Below are positions 1-9,931 of a stretch of 64,000 bases of DNA, in pieces (the stretch's first letter is position 1; each line of letters opens with the position of its first letter). The stretch spans positions 1,798,001 to 1,862,000 of the forward strand of contig NZ_JACWIJ010000002.1 in the NCBI RefSeq assembly GCF_017811175.1, written 5' to 3'. Origin of the DNA: Melaminivora jejuensis. Lineage in GTDB: Bacteria > Pseudomonadota > Gammaproteobacteria > Burkholderiales > Burkholderiaceae_C. The position numbers and the translations under genes are program-made. Below the pieces are notes generated by a model. That model saw only the letters and a program-made list of their open reading frames with translations, ran no database searches and was not told the DNA's origin.

Positions 1-257
1 TGCTGCTGCCGCGCGCCCCCGGCGCCCGCGAGAGCCGCTGGGCGCAGCTGCTGGGCGGGCCGGTGGACATATCGGCCCCGGCCTCCGACCAGTCGGCGGC
101 CAGCGCCGCTGCGGCACTCGCGCCAGACCCCGCACTGTCCGCCCGCGTGCAGGCCCTGGAGGCCGAAGTCTCCGCCCTGCGCGCCACGCTGGCCGATGTC
201 TGCCAGCAGCTGGGCATCGCCCCAGCCGAGCCGGCACACCTGCCGCCTGCCGCGTGA
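1..257 (+). CDS. YceH-like UPF0502 (DUF480) protein, C-terminal part
   Basis: The reading frame is open from base 3 to a TGA at 255-257, so only the last 84 or so residues are present and the start lies outside the window. The first residues, [18 protein letters not shown], match the end of the winged-helix domain of the YceH/UPF0502 family, where a similar Pro-Arg/Gly-x-x-Glu-Ser-Arg stretch precedes a His/Gln-Leu-Leu-Gly. A heptad-like Leu/Ala/Glu stretch ([15 protein letters not shown]) near the C-terminus fits the short coiled coil that ends these proteins. The family has no settled biochemical role. It is followed after about 95 bases by a separate acyl-CoA dehydrogenase operon with its own ribosome site. 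The identification rests on a short fragment. Confidence 0.75.
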   Translation, partial: LLPRAPGARESRWAQLLGGPVDISAPASDQSAASAAAALAPDPALSARVQALEAEVSALRATLADVCQQLGIAPAEPAHLPPAA

Positions 258-353
258 TGGCAAGCCGGTGATGCCCAGGCCTGTCCCATCCCGGACAGGG
301 CTGGGCCGAACACCCGTGCTAAAACCTGCGCCTGCAAAGGAGACGCGACACAT

Positions 354-1535
354 ATGGATCTCGCATTCACACCCGAGGAGCAAGCCTTCCGCGCCGAAGT
401 GCGCGAGTGGGTACGCAGCCACCTGCCGCCCGAGCTGGCGCACAAGGTACACAACGCCCTGCGCCTGACACGGGACGACTTCCAGAGCTGGGCCAGGACG
501 CTGGGCAAGAAGGGCTGGCTGGGCTACGGCTGGCCCAGGCAGTTCGGCGGCCCGGGCTGGAACGCCGTACAAAAGCACCTGTTCGAGGAAGAACTCGCCA
601 TGGCCGGCGCGCCGCGCATCATGCCGTTCGGCCCGGTCATGGTGGCGCCCGTCATCATGGCCTTCGGCACGCCCGAGCAGCAGCAGCGCTTCCTGCCCGG
701 CATCGCCAGCGGCGAGGTCTGGTGGAGCCAAGGCTACAGCGAGCCGGGCGCCGGCTCCGACCTGGCTAGCCTGAAGACGCGCGCCGAGCGCGTGGGCGAC
801 AAGTACATCGTCAACGGCCAGAAGACCTGGACTACCATGGGCCAGCACGGCGACTGGATGTTCAACCTGGTGCGCACCAGCAGCGAAGGCAAGCCGCAGA
901 CCGGCATCTCGTTCCTGCTGCTGGACATGAAGTCGCCCGGCGTCACCGTGCGGCCCATCAAGCTGCTGGACGGCGAGTGCGAGGTCAACGAGGTCTTCTT
1001 CGACAACGTCGAAGTGCCCGCCGACCAGCTCATCGGCGAGGAAAACAAGGGCTGGACTTACGCCAAGCACCTGCTGGCGCACGAACGCACCAACATCGCC
1101 GACGTGAACCGCGCCAAGCGCGAACTGGAGCGCTTGAAGCGCATCGCCCGCACCGAGGGCGTATGGGACGACCAGCGCTTTCGCGACCAGATCGCCCTGC
1201 TGGAAGTGGACATCGTGGCGCTGGAGATGCTGGTGCTGCGCGTGCTGTCCATGGAAAAAAGCGGCAAGAACCCGCTCGACATCGCCGGCCTTTTGAAGAT
1301 CCGTGGCAGCGAAATCCAGCAGCGCTACAGCGAGCTGATGATGCTGGCCGCCGGGCCGTTCGCCCTGCCCTTCATCGAAGACGCCATGGAGGCCGGCTGG
1401 CAAGGAGACTTCCCTGGCGGCGAAGTCGCCAACGCGCCGCTGGCCTCGACCTACTTCAACCTGCGCAAGACCACCATCTACGGCGGCAGCAACGAAGTGC
1501 AGCGCGAGATCGTCGCAAAGACCGTACTGGGCTGA
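354..1535 (+). CDS. Acyl-CoA dehydrogenase, large-subunit type (PimC-like)
   Basis: A 393-residue FAD-dependent acyl-CoA dehydrogenase that should introduce an alpha-beta double bond into an acyl-CoA and pass electrons to ETF. The usual three-part fold is visible: helical N-domain (about 5-120), middle beta domain with the flavin stretch YSEPGAGSDLAS (about 128-139) and NGQKTWTT, and a C-terminal helical domain ending in YGGSNEVQREIVAK. An AAAGGAG ribosome site sits about ten bases before the ATG. The next gene, 26 bases downstream, is a second and shorter dehydrogenase, a pairing typical of two-subunit enzymes such as pimeloyl-CoA dehydrogenase (PimC/PimD). The substrate cannot be read from sequence; dicarboxylyl-CoA or a branched acyl-CoA are both possible. 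Confidence 0.88.
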   Translation: MDLAFTPEEQAFRAEVREWVRSHLPPELAHKVHNALRLTRDDFQSWARTLGKKGWLGYGWPRQFGGPGWNAVQKHLFEEELAMAGAPRIMPFGPVMVAPVIMAFGTPEQQQRFLPGIASGEVWWSQGYSEPGAGSDLASLKTRAERVGDKYIVNGQKTWTTMGQHGDWMFNLVRTSSEGKPQTGISFLLLDMKSPGVTVRPIKLLDGECEVNEVFFDNVEVPADQLIGEENKGWTYAKHLLAHERTNIADVNRAKRELERLKRIARTEGVWDDQRFRDQIALLEVDIVALEMLVLRVLSMEKSGKNPLDIAGLLKIRGSEIQQRYSELMMLAAGPFALPFIEDAMEAGWQGDFPGGEVANAPLASTYFNLRKTTIYGGSNEVQREIVAKTVLG

Positions 1536-1561
1536 CCCGGCGACGGCGAAAGGACACGAAC

Positions 1562-2677
1562 ATGGATTTCGATTTTTCCGAAGACCAGCAGCAACTGCGC
1601 GACGCCGTGCGCCGCTGGGTGGACAAGGGCTACAGCTTCGAGCGCCGCCGCGCCATCGTGGCCGCTGGCGGCTTCGACCGCAGCGTGTGGAACGAGCTGG
1701 CCGAGCTGGGCCTGACCGCGCTCACCGTACCCGAGGCGCACGGCGGCCTGGGCCAGGGCACGGTGGACGCCATGGTGGCGCTGGAGGAGCTCGGGCGCGG
1801 CATCGTGCTGGAGCCGCTGGCCCAGGCCTTCATCGCCACGCGCGTGCTGGCCGACTTCGCTGCCCAGGAGGTGCAGGGCCAGTGGCTGCCGCGCATCGCC
1901 AGCGGCGAGGCCCTGGTGGTGCTGGCGCAGCACGAGCGCGGCGCCCGCTACCGCCTTGACGCTTGCAAGGCAAAAGCGGCGAAAACACAGGCAGGACATT
2001 CGCTGACAGCTAGCAAAAGCATAGTGCCGGCAGGTGACCAGGCGGATGCCTTCATCGTGCCGGCGCAGCTCGATGGGCAGCTGGCGTTGTTCCTGGTCGA
2101 GCGCAGCGCGCCGGGCGTCGCCACGCGCGGCTATGTGACCCAGGACGGCAGCCGCGCCGCCGAGGTCACGTTGCACGACACACCGGCCACGCTGCTCACG
2201 GCGGACGGCCTGGCCGCGCTGGAGCTGGCCGTGGATGCCGGCATCGCCGGCGCCTGCGCCTATGGCGTGGGCACCATGGAGCAGACGCTGGCCCTCACCG
2301 CCGACTACCTGAACCAGCGCAAGCAGTTCGGTGTGCCGATTGCCAGCTTCCAGGTGCTGCGCCATCGCTCGGCGGACATGAAGATGCAGCTCGAATTGGC
2401 ACGCTCCATGAGCTATTACGCCAGCCTGAAGCTGGGCGAGGAGCCGCTTGAGCGCCGCCGCGCCCTGTCGCGCGCCAAGGTGCAGCTGGGGCAGTCCATG
2501 CGCTTCGTCGGCCAGCAGTCGGTACAGATGCACGGCGGCATCGGCGTGACCGACGAATACATCGGCAGCCACTACTTCAAGACGCTGACGCAACTGGAGA
2601 TGGCTTGGGGCGACACGCTGCACCACCTGGGCGAAGTGTCCGAGCGGATGCAGGAGACGGCTGGGGTGTTTGCCTGA
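1562..2677 (+). CDS. Acyl-CoA dehydrogenase, small-subunit type (PimD-like)
   Basis: A 371-residue partner of the preceding dehydrogenase. The ATG follows an AAAGGACACGAAC leader, and the protein opens MDFDFSEDQQQLRDAVRRW, the normal start for this family; the longer upstream extension in the same frame is a shadow of the first gene. The C-terminal helical domain is well conserved (YLNQRKQFGVPIASFQ and QMHGGIGVTDEY). The middle domain is shorter and more degenerate than in the large subunit, as expected for small subunits of heteromeric enzymes. Residues about 132-155 are encoded by a copy of the dispersed 55-bp repeat (1955-2025), giving a Lys/Ala/Ser-rich insert that looks unlike the flanking domain. 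A strong terminator follows at 2712-2743. Confidence 0.85.
   Translation: MDFDFSEDQQQLRDAVRRWVDKGYSFERRRAIVAAGGFDRSVWNELAELGLTALTVPEAHGGLGQGTVDAMVALEELGRGIVLEPLAQAFIATRVLADFAAQEVQGQWLPRIASGEALVVLAQHERGARYRLDACKAKAAKTQAGHSLTASKSIVPAGDQADAFIVPAQLDGQLALFLVERSAPGVATRGYVTQDGSRAAEVTLHDTPATLLTADGLAALELAVDAGIAGACAYGVGTMEQTLALTADYLNQRKQFGVPIASFQVLRHRSADMKMQLELARSMSYYASLKLGEEPLERRRALSRAKVQLGQSMRFVGQQSVQMHGGIGVTDEYIGSHYFKTLTQLEMAWGDTLHHLGEVSERMQETAGVFA
1955..2025 (+). repeat. Dispersed ~55-bp repeat, copy 1, inside a CDS
   Basis: The segment contains CGCTGACAGCTAGCAAAAGC followed by ATAG. This aligns with the repeat consensus seen elsewhere in the window (left arm AAATCNGCCTCAAACCCTTG, right arm GGCAAGCGCTGACAGCTAT then A-rich to ATAGC). 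It is in frame within the small acyl-CoA dehydrogenase subunit and adds no stop codon. The left arm is diverged. Confidence 0.65.
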
Positions 2678-2711
2678 TCGGGTGACCCAGTGACCCATGC
2701 GCTGCATGGGC

Positions 2712-2743
2712 GAAAAACCGCGCTGGCCAGCGCGGTTTTTTTT
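2712..2743 (+). terminator. Rho-independent terminator after the acyl-CoA dehydrogenase pair
   Basis: AAACCGCGCTGG pairs with CCAGCGCGGTTT as a near-perfect hairpin followed by eight T residues. It ends the two-gene operon and also separates it from the convergent HNH gene. Confidence 0.9.
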
Positions 2744-2764
2744 GGGCCGCCGGTCGATGGCCGC

Positions 2765-3322
2765 TCAGCTCAGCAGCCGCGACGACCTGGGCACGTGCGC
2801 CAGCAGGAACTCCATCTGGTCGGCCAGGATACGCCGGTTGCGCAGGATGAAGTCCTCCCACAGGCTGGGCACATAGGGCGCATACAGCAGCGGCATGTGC
2901 GCCTGCTCGGGCGTGCGCGGGCCTTTGCGGTGGTTGCAGGCACGGCAGGCGGTCACCACGTTCATCCAGTGGTTCTGCCCGCCGCGTGCCACCGGGGCGA
3001 TGTGTTCGCGCGTCAGGTCGGTTTCGTGGAAATGCCTGCCGCAGTAGGCGCACAGGTTGCGGTCGCGGGCGAACAGTTTGCTGTTGGTGAGGCTGGGGGT
3101 CTGCTCGAAGGGGTTGATGCCCGGCGCGCCGCGCGTGCCGATGATGCTGGAGATCGCAATGCGCGACTGCTCGCCCGTGACCGCGTTGTGCCCGCCGCGA
3201 AACACCGCCACACTCGCGCCCAGCTCCCAGCGCACGTCGCCGGCGGCGTAGTGCGTGGCGGCATCTTCCAGCGTGATCCACGATTGCGGCAGCCCCTGGG
3301 CCGACAGCTTCAAGACCTTCAC
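2765..3322 (-). CDS. HNH endonuclease family protein
   Basis: A 185-residue protein with a C-terminal HNH domain. The signature runs from CAYCGRHF (about residues 91-98) through REHIAPVARGG to CRACNHRKG. The two Cys-x-x-Cys pairs would hold a structural zinc, and the His of EHI plus the Asn/His residues would form the metal-dependent nuclease site. I chose the GTG start at 3322 because a GGAGG lies seven bases upstream and the protein then begins VKVLKLSAQGLPQSW, which I recall as the N-terminus of Burkholderiales homologues; the upstream in-frame extension overlaps the promoter region of ribF. It stands alone, with no restriction, toxin or phage gene next to it, so its target is unknown. It is divergent from ribF. 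Confidence 0.82.
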   Translation of the reverse strand: MKVLKLSAQGLPQSWITLEDAATHYAAGDVRWELGASVAVFRGGHNAVTGEQSRIAISSIIGTRGAPGINPFEQTPSLTNSKLFARDRNLCAYCGRHFHETDLTREHIAPVARGGQNHWMNVVTACRACNHRKGPRTPEQAHMPLLYAPYVPSLWEDFILRNRRILADQMEFLLAHVPRSSRLLS

Positions 3323-3400
3323 AGCAAGCCTCCAATGCGAAAGAGCGCGGCAGGCGCGCAGCCACGAAGCACCGGCGCCACTTGGCGCACAATATACCCC

Positions 3401-3461
3401 TTTCAAGCCAAATAGCCCCCCAGCCCTTGGCAGTCAAGCGCTGGCAGCTATTAAAAAAGAA
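3401..3461 (+). repeat. Dispersed ~55-bp repeat, copy 2, intergenic
   Basis: CAGCCCTTGGCAGTCAAGCG followed by CTGGCAGCTATTAAAAAAG matches the right arm of the consensus. It occupies the space immediately upstream of the ribF start, so it forms part of the 5' untranslated region of that gene. Confidence 0.8.
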
Positions 3462-3469
3462 GCAAGACG

Positions 3470-4504
3470 ATGAACATCTTCCGAGGTTTTCAGCATCCCG
3501 GCGTGGCGCCCGGGTGTGCCTTGACCATCGGCAACTTCGACGGCGTACACCGTGGCCACCAAGCCATGCTGGCGCTGCTGGAGGCCGAGGCGCGCCAGCG
3601 CGGCGTGCCCAGCTGCGTGCTGACCTTCGAGCCGCACCCGCGCGACTACTTCGCCAAGCAGCACCAGCGCGCCGACCTGGCCCCGGCGCGCATCGGCACG
3701 CTGCGCGACAAGCTGTGCGAACTGGCACGCTGCGGTGTGCAGCAGACCGTGGTGCTGCCCTTCAACGAGCGCCTGGCACGCCTGTCCGCGCAGGACTTCA
3801 TCGACCAGGTGCTGGTGGCCGGCCTGGGCGCGCGCTATGTGCTGGTGGGCGACGACTTTCGCTTCGGCAGCCAGCGCGCGGGCGACTATCGGGTGCTGGA
3901 TGCGGCGGGCCAGGCGCGCGGCTTCGACGTGGCGCGCATGAACAGCTACGAGGTACACGGCCAGCGCGTGTCCAGCTCCGCCGTGCGTGCCGCCCTGGCC
4001 GCCGGCGACATGGACGAGGCGGCACGCCTGCTGGGCCGGCCCTATGCGATCTCCGGCCATGTCGTGCATGGCCGCAAGCTGGGCCGCGAGCTGGGGCGCC
4101 GCGGCGACGGCAGCGGCGGCTTTGCGACGCTGAACCTGCGCTTTGCCCACTGGAAGAGCGCCGCCAGCGGCATCTTTGCCGTGCTGGTGCATGGCCTGGC
4201 GGACGCTCCGCTGCCCGGCGTGGCCAATCTGGGCGTGCGCCCATCGCTCGATCCGGGCGATGTCAACGGCGGGCGCGTGCTGCTGGAGACACACTGCCTG
4301 GACTGGCCGGCGCACCTGGGCGCGCAGGGGGGCTACGGTAAAATCATCCGGGTGGAACTGCTGCACAAACTGCACGACGAGCGCAAGTACGACAGCCTGG
4401 AGGCCTTGAGCGCCGGCATCGCACGCGACTGCGCCGAGGCGCGCCAGTGGTTTGCCGCCAGCCACGCCGAAACCCGTCGCCAGACCACGCGCGACCGAAT
4501 TTGA
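3470..4504 (+). CDS. ribF: Bifunctional riboflavin kinase / FAD synthetase
   Basis: 344 residues making FMN from riboflavin and then FAD from FMN. The N-terminal FMN adenylyltransferase domain (about 1-185) shows [10 protein letters not shown] (the HxGH nucleotidyl-transferase motif), FEPHP and the closing GDDFRFG and SSSAVR motifs. The C-terminal riboflavin kinase domain (about 195-330) starts at [14 protein letters not shown]. The usual PTAN motif after that is changed to a longer Gly-rich loop ending FATLNLRF, so only the Thr and Asn are kept. I recall the same variant from Comamonadaceae homologues, so it is probably not damage. It is the first gene of ribF-ileS-lspA, a common order in proteobacteria. 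A copy of the dispersed repeat lies directly upstream. Confidence 0.95.
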   Translation: MNIFRGFQHPGVAPGCALTIGNFDGVHRGHQAMLALLEAEARQRGVPSCVLTFEPHPRDYFAKQHQRADLAPARIGTLRDKLCELARCGVQQTVVLPFNERLARLSAQDFIDQVLVAGLGARYVLVGDDFRFGSQRAGDYRVLDAAGQARGFDVARMNSYEVHGQRVSSSAVRAALAAGDMDEAARLLGRPYAISGHVVHGRKLGRELGRRGDGSGGFATLNLRFAHWKSAASGIFAVLVHGLADAPLPGVANLGVRPSLDPGDVNGGRVLLETHCLDWPAHLGAQGGYGKIIRVELLHKLHDERKYDSLEALSAGIARDCAEARQWFAASHAETRRQTTRDRI

Positions 4505-4622
4505 CGGGGCCTTGGCGCCCTCCCCTGCCCTGCCGCACGGCCTGCCGCCGCTGCGGCTTGCTTTTTTCGCCCCGCACCATCCCTCGCGGGCCGCAGAACA
4601 CCCATCAAGGCCTGAAAACCCC

Positions 4623-7478
4623 ATGTCCGAACCCAACGCCAAGCCCGCCGCCGCAGGTGGCTATCGCAGCACCTTGAACATGCCCGACACGCCGTTTCCC
4701 ATGCGCGGCGACCTGCCCAGGCGCGAGCCGCAATGGGCGCGCGAGTGGGACGAAAAAGGCATCTACAGGCAGCTGCGCGATGCCCGCCACGGCGCGCCGA
4801 AATTCATCCTGCACGACGGCCCGCCGTATGCCAACGGGCAGCTGCACATCGGTCACGCGGTCAACAAGATCCTCAAGGACATGATCGTCAAGGCGCGCCA
4901 GCTGGAGGGCTTCGACGCGCTCTACACGCCCGGCTGGGACTGCCACGGCCTGCCCATCGAGAACGCCATCGAAAAGCTCCATGGCCGCAACATCCCGCGC
5001 GACGAGATGCAGGCCCGGGGCCGGGCCTTTGCCACCGAGCAGATCGCCCAGCAGATGCAGGATTTCAAGCGCCTGGGCGTGCTGGGCGAGTGGGACAACC
5101 CCTACCAGACCATGAATTTCGCCAGCGAGGCCGGCGAGCTGCGCGCGCTCAAGAAAGTCATGGAGCGCGGCTTCGTCTATCGCGGCCTGAAACCCGTGTA
5201 CTGGTGCTTCGACTGCGCCTCGTCGCTGGCCGAGTTCGAGATCGAGTACCAGGACAAGCAAAGCCAGACGCTGGATGTCATGTTCCCGGTCGCTGAAGCC
5301 GACAAGCTCGCCGCCGCCTTCGGCCTGGGCGCATTGGCCAAGCCCGCATTCGCCGTCATCTGGACGACCACCGCCTGGACTATCCCCGCCAACCAGGCGC
5401 TGAACGTCAACCCCGAGCTGGAGTACAGCCTGGTGGACACCGAGCGCGGCCTGCTGCTGGTGGCATCGGCCCTGGTGCAGCAGTGCCTGGCGCGCTGGGG
5501 TATCGCGGGTAGCGTGGTCGCCAGCGCCCTGGGGCAAAAGCTCGACCACATCAACTTCAGGCACCCGCTGGCGCACGTGGATGCAGCCTTCGACCGCTTC
5601 TCGCCCGTGCTGCTGGCCGACTACGCCACAGCCGAGGACGGCACTGGCATCGTGCATTCGGCCCCGGCCTACGGCGTGGACGACTTCAACTCCTGCGTGG
5701 CCGACGGCCTGCGCTACGAGGACATCCTGAACCCGGTGCAGGGCAACGGCGTCTATGCGCCCGACCTGGGCCTGTTCGGCGGCCAGCACATCTGGAAGGC
5801 CGTGCCGGTCATCATCGATGCGCTGCGCGTGGCCGACCGGCTGCTGGACAGCAAGACCATCAGCCACAGCTACCCGCACTGCTGGCGCCACAAGACGCCC
5901 GTGATCTACCGCGCTGCCGCCCAGTGGTTCATCCGCATGGACGAGGGCGAGGGCGTGTTCACCGACCCGGCGCAAAAGCCCGAGCGCACGCTGCGCCAGA
6001 TCGCACTCGAAGCCATCGAGCACACCAGCTTCTATCCCGAAAATGGCCGCGCCCGACTGCGTGACATGATCGCCAACCGCCCGGACTGGTGCATCTCGCG
6101 CCAGCGCTCGTGGGGCGTGCCGCTGCCGTTCTTCCTGCACCAGGAAACCGGCGAGCTGCACCCGCGCACCATGGACATCCTGGATCAGGCCGCCGCCATC
6201 ATCGAAGCCGGCGGCATCGAGGCCTGGAGCCGGGTGAGCACCGAGGACATCCTGGGGCCTGAGGATGCGCCGCATTACCTGAAGAGCACCGACATCCTGG
6301 AGGTCTGGTTCGATTCCGGCTCCACCTTCTGGCATGTGCTGCGCGGCACGCACGCCGGAATGCACCACGACGAAGGCCCAGAGGCCGACCTGTACCTGGA
6401 AGGCCATGACCAGCACCGGGGCTGGTTCCACTCGTCGCTGCTCCTGGCCAGCGCCATCTTCGGGCGCGCGCCGTACCGGGGCCTGCTCACGCACGGCTTC
6501 ACGGTGGACGGCCAGGGCAAGAAGATGAGCAAATCGCTGGGCAACACGGTGTCGCCGCAGGAGGTCAGCGGCAAGCTGGGCGCGGAGATCATCCGCCTGT
6601 GGTGCGCCTCGACCGACTACTCGGGCGATCTGGCCATCGACGACAAGATCCTGGCGCGCGTGGTGGATGCCTACCGGCGCATCCGCAACACACTGCGCTT
6701 CCTGCTGGCCAACGTCAGCGACTTCGACCCGGCAGCCGACGCGGTGGCCACCCAAGACCTGCTGGAGATCGACCGCTGGGCGCTGGCGCGCGCCGCGCAG
6801 TTCCAGGCCGAGGTGCTGGCGCACTATCAGGTCTATGAGTTCCATCCGGTCGTGGCCAAGCTGCAATTATTCTGCTCGGAAGACCTGGGCGGCTTTTACC
6901 TGGACGTGCTCAAGGATCGCCTCTACACCACGGCACCCAAGTCACTCGCCCGGCGCAGCGCGCAGACGGCGCTGTACCAGATCACCCACGCCATGCTGCG
7001 CTGGATGGCGCCGTTTTTGTCCTTCACGGCAGAAGAAGCCTGGAAGGTCTTCGGCCATTCGGCATCGATTTATCTGGAGACCTTCACCCCCCTGCCCGCC
7101 GGCGACGAGGCCCTGCTCGTCAAGTGGCAGCGCCTGCGCGAGATCCGCGACGTGGTGAACAAGGAGATCGAGACCGTGCGCGCCGCTGGCACCGTGGGCT
7201 CGTCGCTGCAGGCCGTGGTGCGCCTGGCCGCAGCGCCCGAGGATCACGCCCTGCTGGCCAGCCTGGGCGATGACCTGAAGTTCATCTTCATCGTCTCCGC
7301 TATTGAATTGGTAGCTGGTGACGCGCTCCAGGTCAGCGTTTCAGCCAGTTTTGACCAGAAATGCGAGCGCTGCTGGCACTGGCGTGCCGACGTCGGCCAG
7401 GACGCGCAGCACCCCACACTGTGCGGGCGCTGCACCAGCAACCTCCACGGCGCGGGCGAGGCCCGGCTGCACGCCTGA
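4623..7478 (+). CDS. ileS: Isoleucyl-tRNA synthetase
   Basis: 951 residues, class I. The start [20 protein letters not shown] is chosen because the longer in-frame extension runs back into ribF. Visible landmarks are the HIGH box [16 protein letters not shown], the tRNA-editing insertion in the middle, [10 protein letters not shown], the KMSKS loop [10 protein letters not shown], and a C-terminal zinc finger CERCWHW...CGRC, the last typical of the bacterial proofreading type. Residues about 891-908 are encoded by a copy of the dispersed repeat (7297-7349). It sits between the anticodon-binding region and the zinc finger, where length varies in the family. The TGA overlaps the ATG of lspA by one base (TGATG), so the two are translationally coupled. 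Confidence 0.97.
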   Translation: MSEPNAKPAAAGGYRSTLNMPDTPFPMRGDLPRREPQWAREWDEKGIYRQLRDARHGAPKFILHDGPPYANGQLHIGHAVNKILKDMIVKARQLEGFDALYTPGWDCHGLPIENAIEKLHGRNIPRDEMQARGRAFATEQIAQQMQDFKRLGVLGEWDNPYQTMNFASEAGELRALKKVMERGFVYRGLKPVYWCFDCASSLAEFEIEYQDKQSQTLDVMFPVAEADKLAAAFGLGALAKPAFAVIWTTTAWTIPANQALNVNPELEYSLVDTERGLLLVASALVQQCLARWGIAGSVVASALGQKLDHINFRHPLAHVDAAFDRFSPVLLADYATAEDGTGIVHSAPAYGVDDFNSCVADGLRYEDILNPVQGNGVYAPDLGLFGGQHIWKAVPVIIDALRVADRLLDSKTISHSYPHCWRHKTPVIYRAAAQWFIRMDEGEGVFTDPAQKPERTLRQIALEAIEHTSFYPENGRARLRDMIANRPDWCISRQRSWGVPLPFFLHQETGELHPRTMDILDQAAAIIEAGGIEAWSRVSTEDILGPEDAPHYLKSTDILEVWFDSGSTFWHVLRGTHAGMHHDEGPEADLYLEGHDQHRGWFHSSLLLASAIFGRAPYRGLLTHGFTVDGQGKKMSKSLGNTVSPQEVSGKLGAEIIRLWCASTDYSGDLAIDDKILARVVDAYRRIRNTLRFLLANVSDFDPAADAVATQDLLEIDRWALARAAQFQAEVLAHYQVYEFHPVVAKLQLFCSEDLGGFYLDVLKDRLYTTAPKSLARRSAQTALYQITHAMLRWMAPFLSFTAEEAWKVFGHSASIYLETFTPLPAGDEALLVKWQRLREIRDVVNKEIETVRAAGTVGSSLQAVVRLAAAPEDHALLASLGDDLKFIFIVSAIELVAGDALQVSVSASFDQKCERCWHWRADVGQDAQHPTLCGRCTSNLHGAGEARLHA
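7297..7349 (-). repeat. Dispersed ~55-bp repeat, copy 3, inside ileS
   Basis: GCTATTGAATTGGTAGCTGG, then ACGCGCTCCAGGTCAGCG and TTTCAGCCAGTTTTG, aligns with the complement of the consensus and closely with copy 6. It is read in frame as part of IleS. Confidence 0.7.
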
Positions 7479-8005
7479 TGGCGCGCGCGGCAGGCAAGGC
7501 GGCGGGCGGCAACGCCCGGCTCTGGCCCTGGCTGGCCTGGGCGCTGATCATTTTCCTGGCCGACCAGTTCACCAAGACGCTGATCCTGGGCTACTACCAG
7601 CTGGGCGACGCCACGCCGGTGACGGGCTTTTTCAACATCGTGCGGGCGCACAACACCGGCGCGGCGTTTTCCATGCTGGCCGACGCCGGTGGCTGGCAGC
7701 GCTGGCTGTTCACCGGCATCGGCGTGGCGGCAGCCGGCTTCATCCTGTGGCAGCTGCACCAGCACCCGCAGCAAAAGCTGTTTGCCTTCGCTCTGTCCAG
7801 CATCCTGGGCGGGGCCATCGGCAACGTGGTCGATCGGCTGCAGCACGGCTACGTGGTGGATTTTCTGGACTTCCACTTCAGCTTTCTGTCCGGCCTGTTC
7901 TACCGGGGCCACTTCCCCGCCTTCAACCTGGCCGACGTGGGCATCAGCGTGGGCGCAGCCTTGCTGATCCTGGACGAGCTGCTGCGCCTGCGCAAAGGCT
8001 CCTGA
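7478..8005 (+). CDS. lspA: Lipoprotein signal peptidase (signal peptidase II)
   Basis: 175 residues, inner-membrane aspartyl protease that removes signal peptides from prolipoproteins. Four hydrophobic segments are visible, the first starting at [16 protein letters not shown]. Conserved boxes include [20 protein letters not shown] and FNLADVGIS; the Asp residues in the last two are the catalytic pair of the family. The start overlaps the ileS stop by one base, and this ileS-lspA pairing is widespread. Two putative lipoproteins in the same window (the BMP-type binding proteins at 47-50 kb) would be substrates of the general pathway. No terminator is obvious between it and the convergent chemoreceptor gene 25 bases away. 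Confidence 0.96.
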   Translation: MARAAGKAAGGNARLWPWLAWALIIFLADQFTKTLILGYYQLGDATPVTGFFNIVRAHNTGAAFSMLADAGGWQRWLFTGIGVAAAGFILWQLHQHPQQKLFAFALSSILGGAIGNVVDRLQHGYVVDFLDFHFSFLSGLFYRGHFPAFNLADVGISVGAALLILDELLRLRKGS

Positions 8006-8030
8006 GCACAGTGCCTGCCGGGCGCTGCCC

Positions 8031-9704
8031 TCAGCCGGGCAGCAGCTCGGCCCGGTCTTCCTGCACTGCTGCCGGGGCACTGCCCGGGCGCAGCGGCGGC
8101 GCGGCAACCGGCGCCAGGGCCGGGCCGGCGCTGTCCTGCGTCAGCCGGAAGGTGGCGGCCAGCGCCGCCAGCTGGCGCGCCTGATCCTGCAGTGAGTCCG
8201 AGGCCGCCGAGGTCTGCTCGACCAGCGCGGCGTTTTGCTGCGTCACGCCGTCGAGGTGCGCCACCGCCTGGTTGATCTGCGCCAGGCCCTGCGACTGCTC
8301 GCGGCTGGCCAGGGCGATCTCATCGACCAGCTGCGCCACGCGCCCGATCACGCTGACGATCTCCTGCATGGTGGCGCCGGCGTCGCCGACCTGGGCGCTG
8401 CCGGCCTCGACCTGGGCCACCGAGTCGGAGATCAGCGCCTTGATCTCGCGTGCCGCCTCGGCGCTGCGTCCGGCCAGGCTGCGCACCTCGCCGGCCACCA
8501 CGGCAAAGCCCCGGCCCTGCTCGCCGGCGCGCGCCGCCTCCACCGCGGCGTTCAGCGCCAGGATGTTGGTCTGGAAGGCAATGCCGTCGATCACGCCGAT
8601 GATGTCGGCCACGCGGTGCGAGGCGCTGGCGATGCCCTGCATGGTGTTGACCACCTGGTTCATGGCCGAGCCGCCGCGCTGCGCCACGGTCGTGGCCTGC
8701 GCCGCCAGGCGACTGGCCTCGTGGGCGCTGTCGGCGTTGTGCTGCACCGTGCCCGACAGCTCTTCCGTGGCCGAGGCGGTCTGCTCCAGCGCGCTGGCTT
8801 GCTGCTCGGTGCGCGCCGACAGGTCGCGCGTGCCGGCGGCCACCTGCGTGGAGGCGCCGGCAATCGCCCCGGCGCCGCCGCTGACCTGGCCGACCACGCG
8901 GTTCAGGTTGCCGCGCATGGTCTCCATCTGCCCCAGCATGGCGCCGATCTCATCGCTGCCGCTGACTTCGATGCGCCGGGACAGGTCGCTGGCGGCAATC
9001 GCCGCTGCCGCCTGGTTGGCCGAGCGAAAGCCGCGCACCAGCCGCCCCAGCAGCGCCAGGCCCAGCAGCGACGCCGGCAGGCCCAGGATGAAGGTGGCTG
9101 CGGCAAAGATCCACAGCGCCAGCTCGTAGCGCTGCTGCGCCGCCCGGTAGGCGGTGTCGGCCTGCTGCATCTGGTAGGCGCGGTACTGCACCGCCGCCTG
9201 CACCATGGCCTCACCCTCGGTGCGCCCGGCGCGCAGGAAGCGCTCCATGACCTCCGGCGAGTAGTCGCCGCCGCGCACGGCCTGGGCCGCCGCGTCCAGC
9301 TCAGCCACCCAGGCGGCGCGCGTGCGCTGCAGCGCCTGCACCAGGGGCTGCTCCTGCGCGTCGCCGCTGGCCGCCTCGATGACCTTGAGCGCCTCGGAGA
9401 TCTTGCTGCGGTTGGCTGCGAGCGCTCTCAGGTGGTCTTCCACCGGGTGCTGGTGAATGGCAGCCAGCGGCCCGTCAGGCGCGTGCTGAAAGGCCAGCAG
9501 CACCTGCATACGGTTTTGCACTGCCAGGTTCTCCACGTCGCCCGCCTTCAGGCCCAGGGCCATGGCGTGGTCGTGCAGCATCTTCAGGCTGTCGCGCGAC
9601 GAGGCCAGCCCCCACAGGCTGATGGCGACAACCGCCGCGCCCGAGAGCCAGAACGCAGCCAGGACAACAATGAAACGATGGGTGATACGCAGCCGATTCC
9701 ACAT
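8031..9704 (-). CDS. Methyl-accepting chemotaxis protein
   Basis: 557 residues, chemoreceptor. One membrane helix lies near the N-terminus (about 13-33), followed by a periplasmic helical sensor of about 150 residues (four-helix-bundle size). A second helix is at about 194-218, then HAMP and the signalling domain. The hairpin tip is intact ([20 protein letters not shown], then [18 protein letters not shown]). The C-terminus is Pro/Ala-rich and lacks the NWETF-type pentapeptide used to recruit CheR and CheB, so it would need help from other receptors for adaptation. A weak AAGGAC site precedes the ATG. The ligand cannot be predicted. No che genes are adjacent; flhDC lies 34 kb away. Confidence 0.93.
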   Translation of the reverse strand: MWNRLRITHRFIVVLAAFWLSGAAVVAISLWGLASSRDSLKMLHDHAMALGLKAGDVENLAVQNRMQVLLAFQHAPDGPLAAIHQHPVEDHLRALAANRSKISEALKVIEAASGDAQEQPLVQALQRTRAAWVAELDAAAQAVRGGDYSPEVMERFLRAGRTEGEAMVQAAVQYRAYQMQQADTAYRAAQQRYELALWIFAAATFILGLPASLLGLALLGRLVRGFRSANQAAAAIAASDLSRRIEVSGSDEIGAMLGQMETMRGNLNRVVGQVSGGAGAIAGASTQVAAGTRDLSARTEQQASALEQTASATEELSGTVQHNADSAHEASRLAAQATTVAQRGGSAMNQVVNTMQGIASASHRVADIIGVIDGIAFQTNILALNAAVEAARAGEQGRGFAVVAGEVRSLAGRSAEAAREIKALISDSVAQVEAGSAQVGDAGATMQEIVSVIGRVAQLVDEIALASREQSQGLAQINQAVAHLDGVTQQNAALVEQTSAASDSLQDQARQLAALAATFRLTQDSAGPALAPVAAPPLRPGSAPAAVQEDRAELLPG

Positions 9705-9931
9705 GAGGCAAGTCCTTGAGCCGGAGAAAACGATGGCTTGATGTTACGGGCTGTTGCAGCCTACACGCTCCCCACAGGGCAAATCCCCAGGAAAGGCTTG
9801 CACTACCCGCCCGGTGCAGCACTGCGGCAGGACTGGCGGTACCAGCGCTGCGGGCATCTCTGCCGGGGTTATGCTGGAGTGTTTCGCCCCAACCCCTGCC
9901 GCATCCTGCCTCTCGCGTCCGCCTGCTGCCC

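Noticed and set aside
2765..3322. HNH protein considered as part of a restriction, homing or defence system
   Set aside because: No methyltransferase, intron, toxin or phage gene is adjacent; a stand-alone HNH protein of a common Burkholderiales type is the simpler reading.
3401..3469. FMN riboswitch before ribF
   Set aside because: The leader is short and consists mainly of a dispersed repeat copy; the conserved RFN elements are absent.
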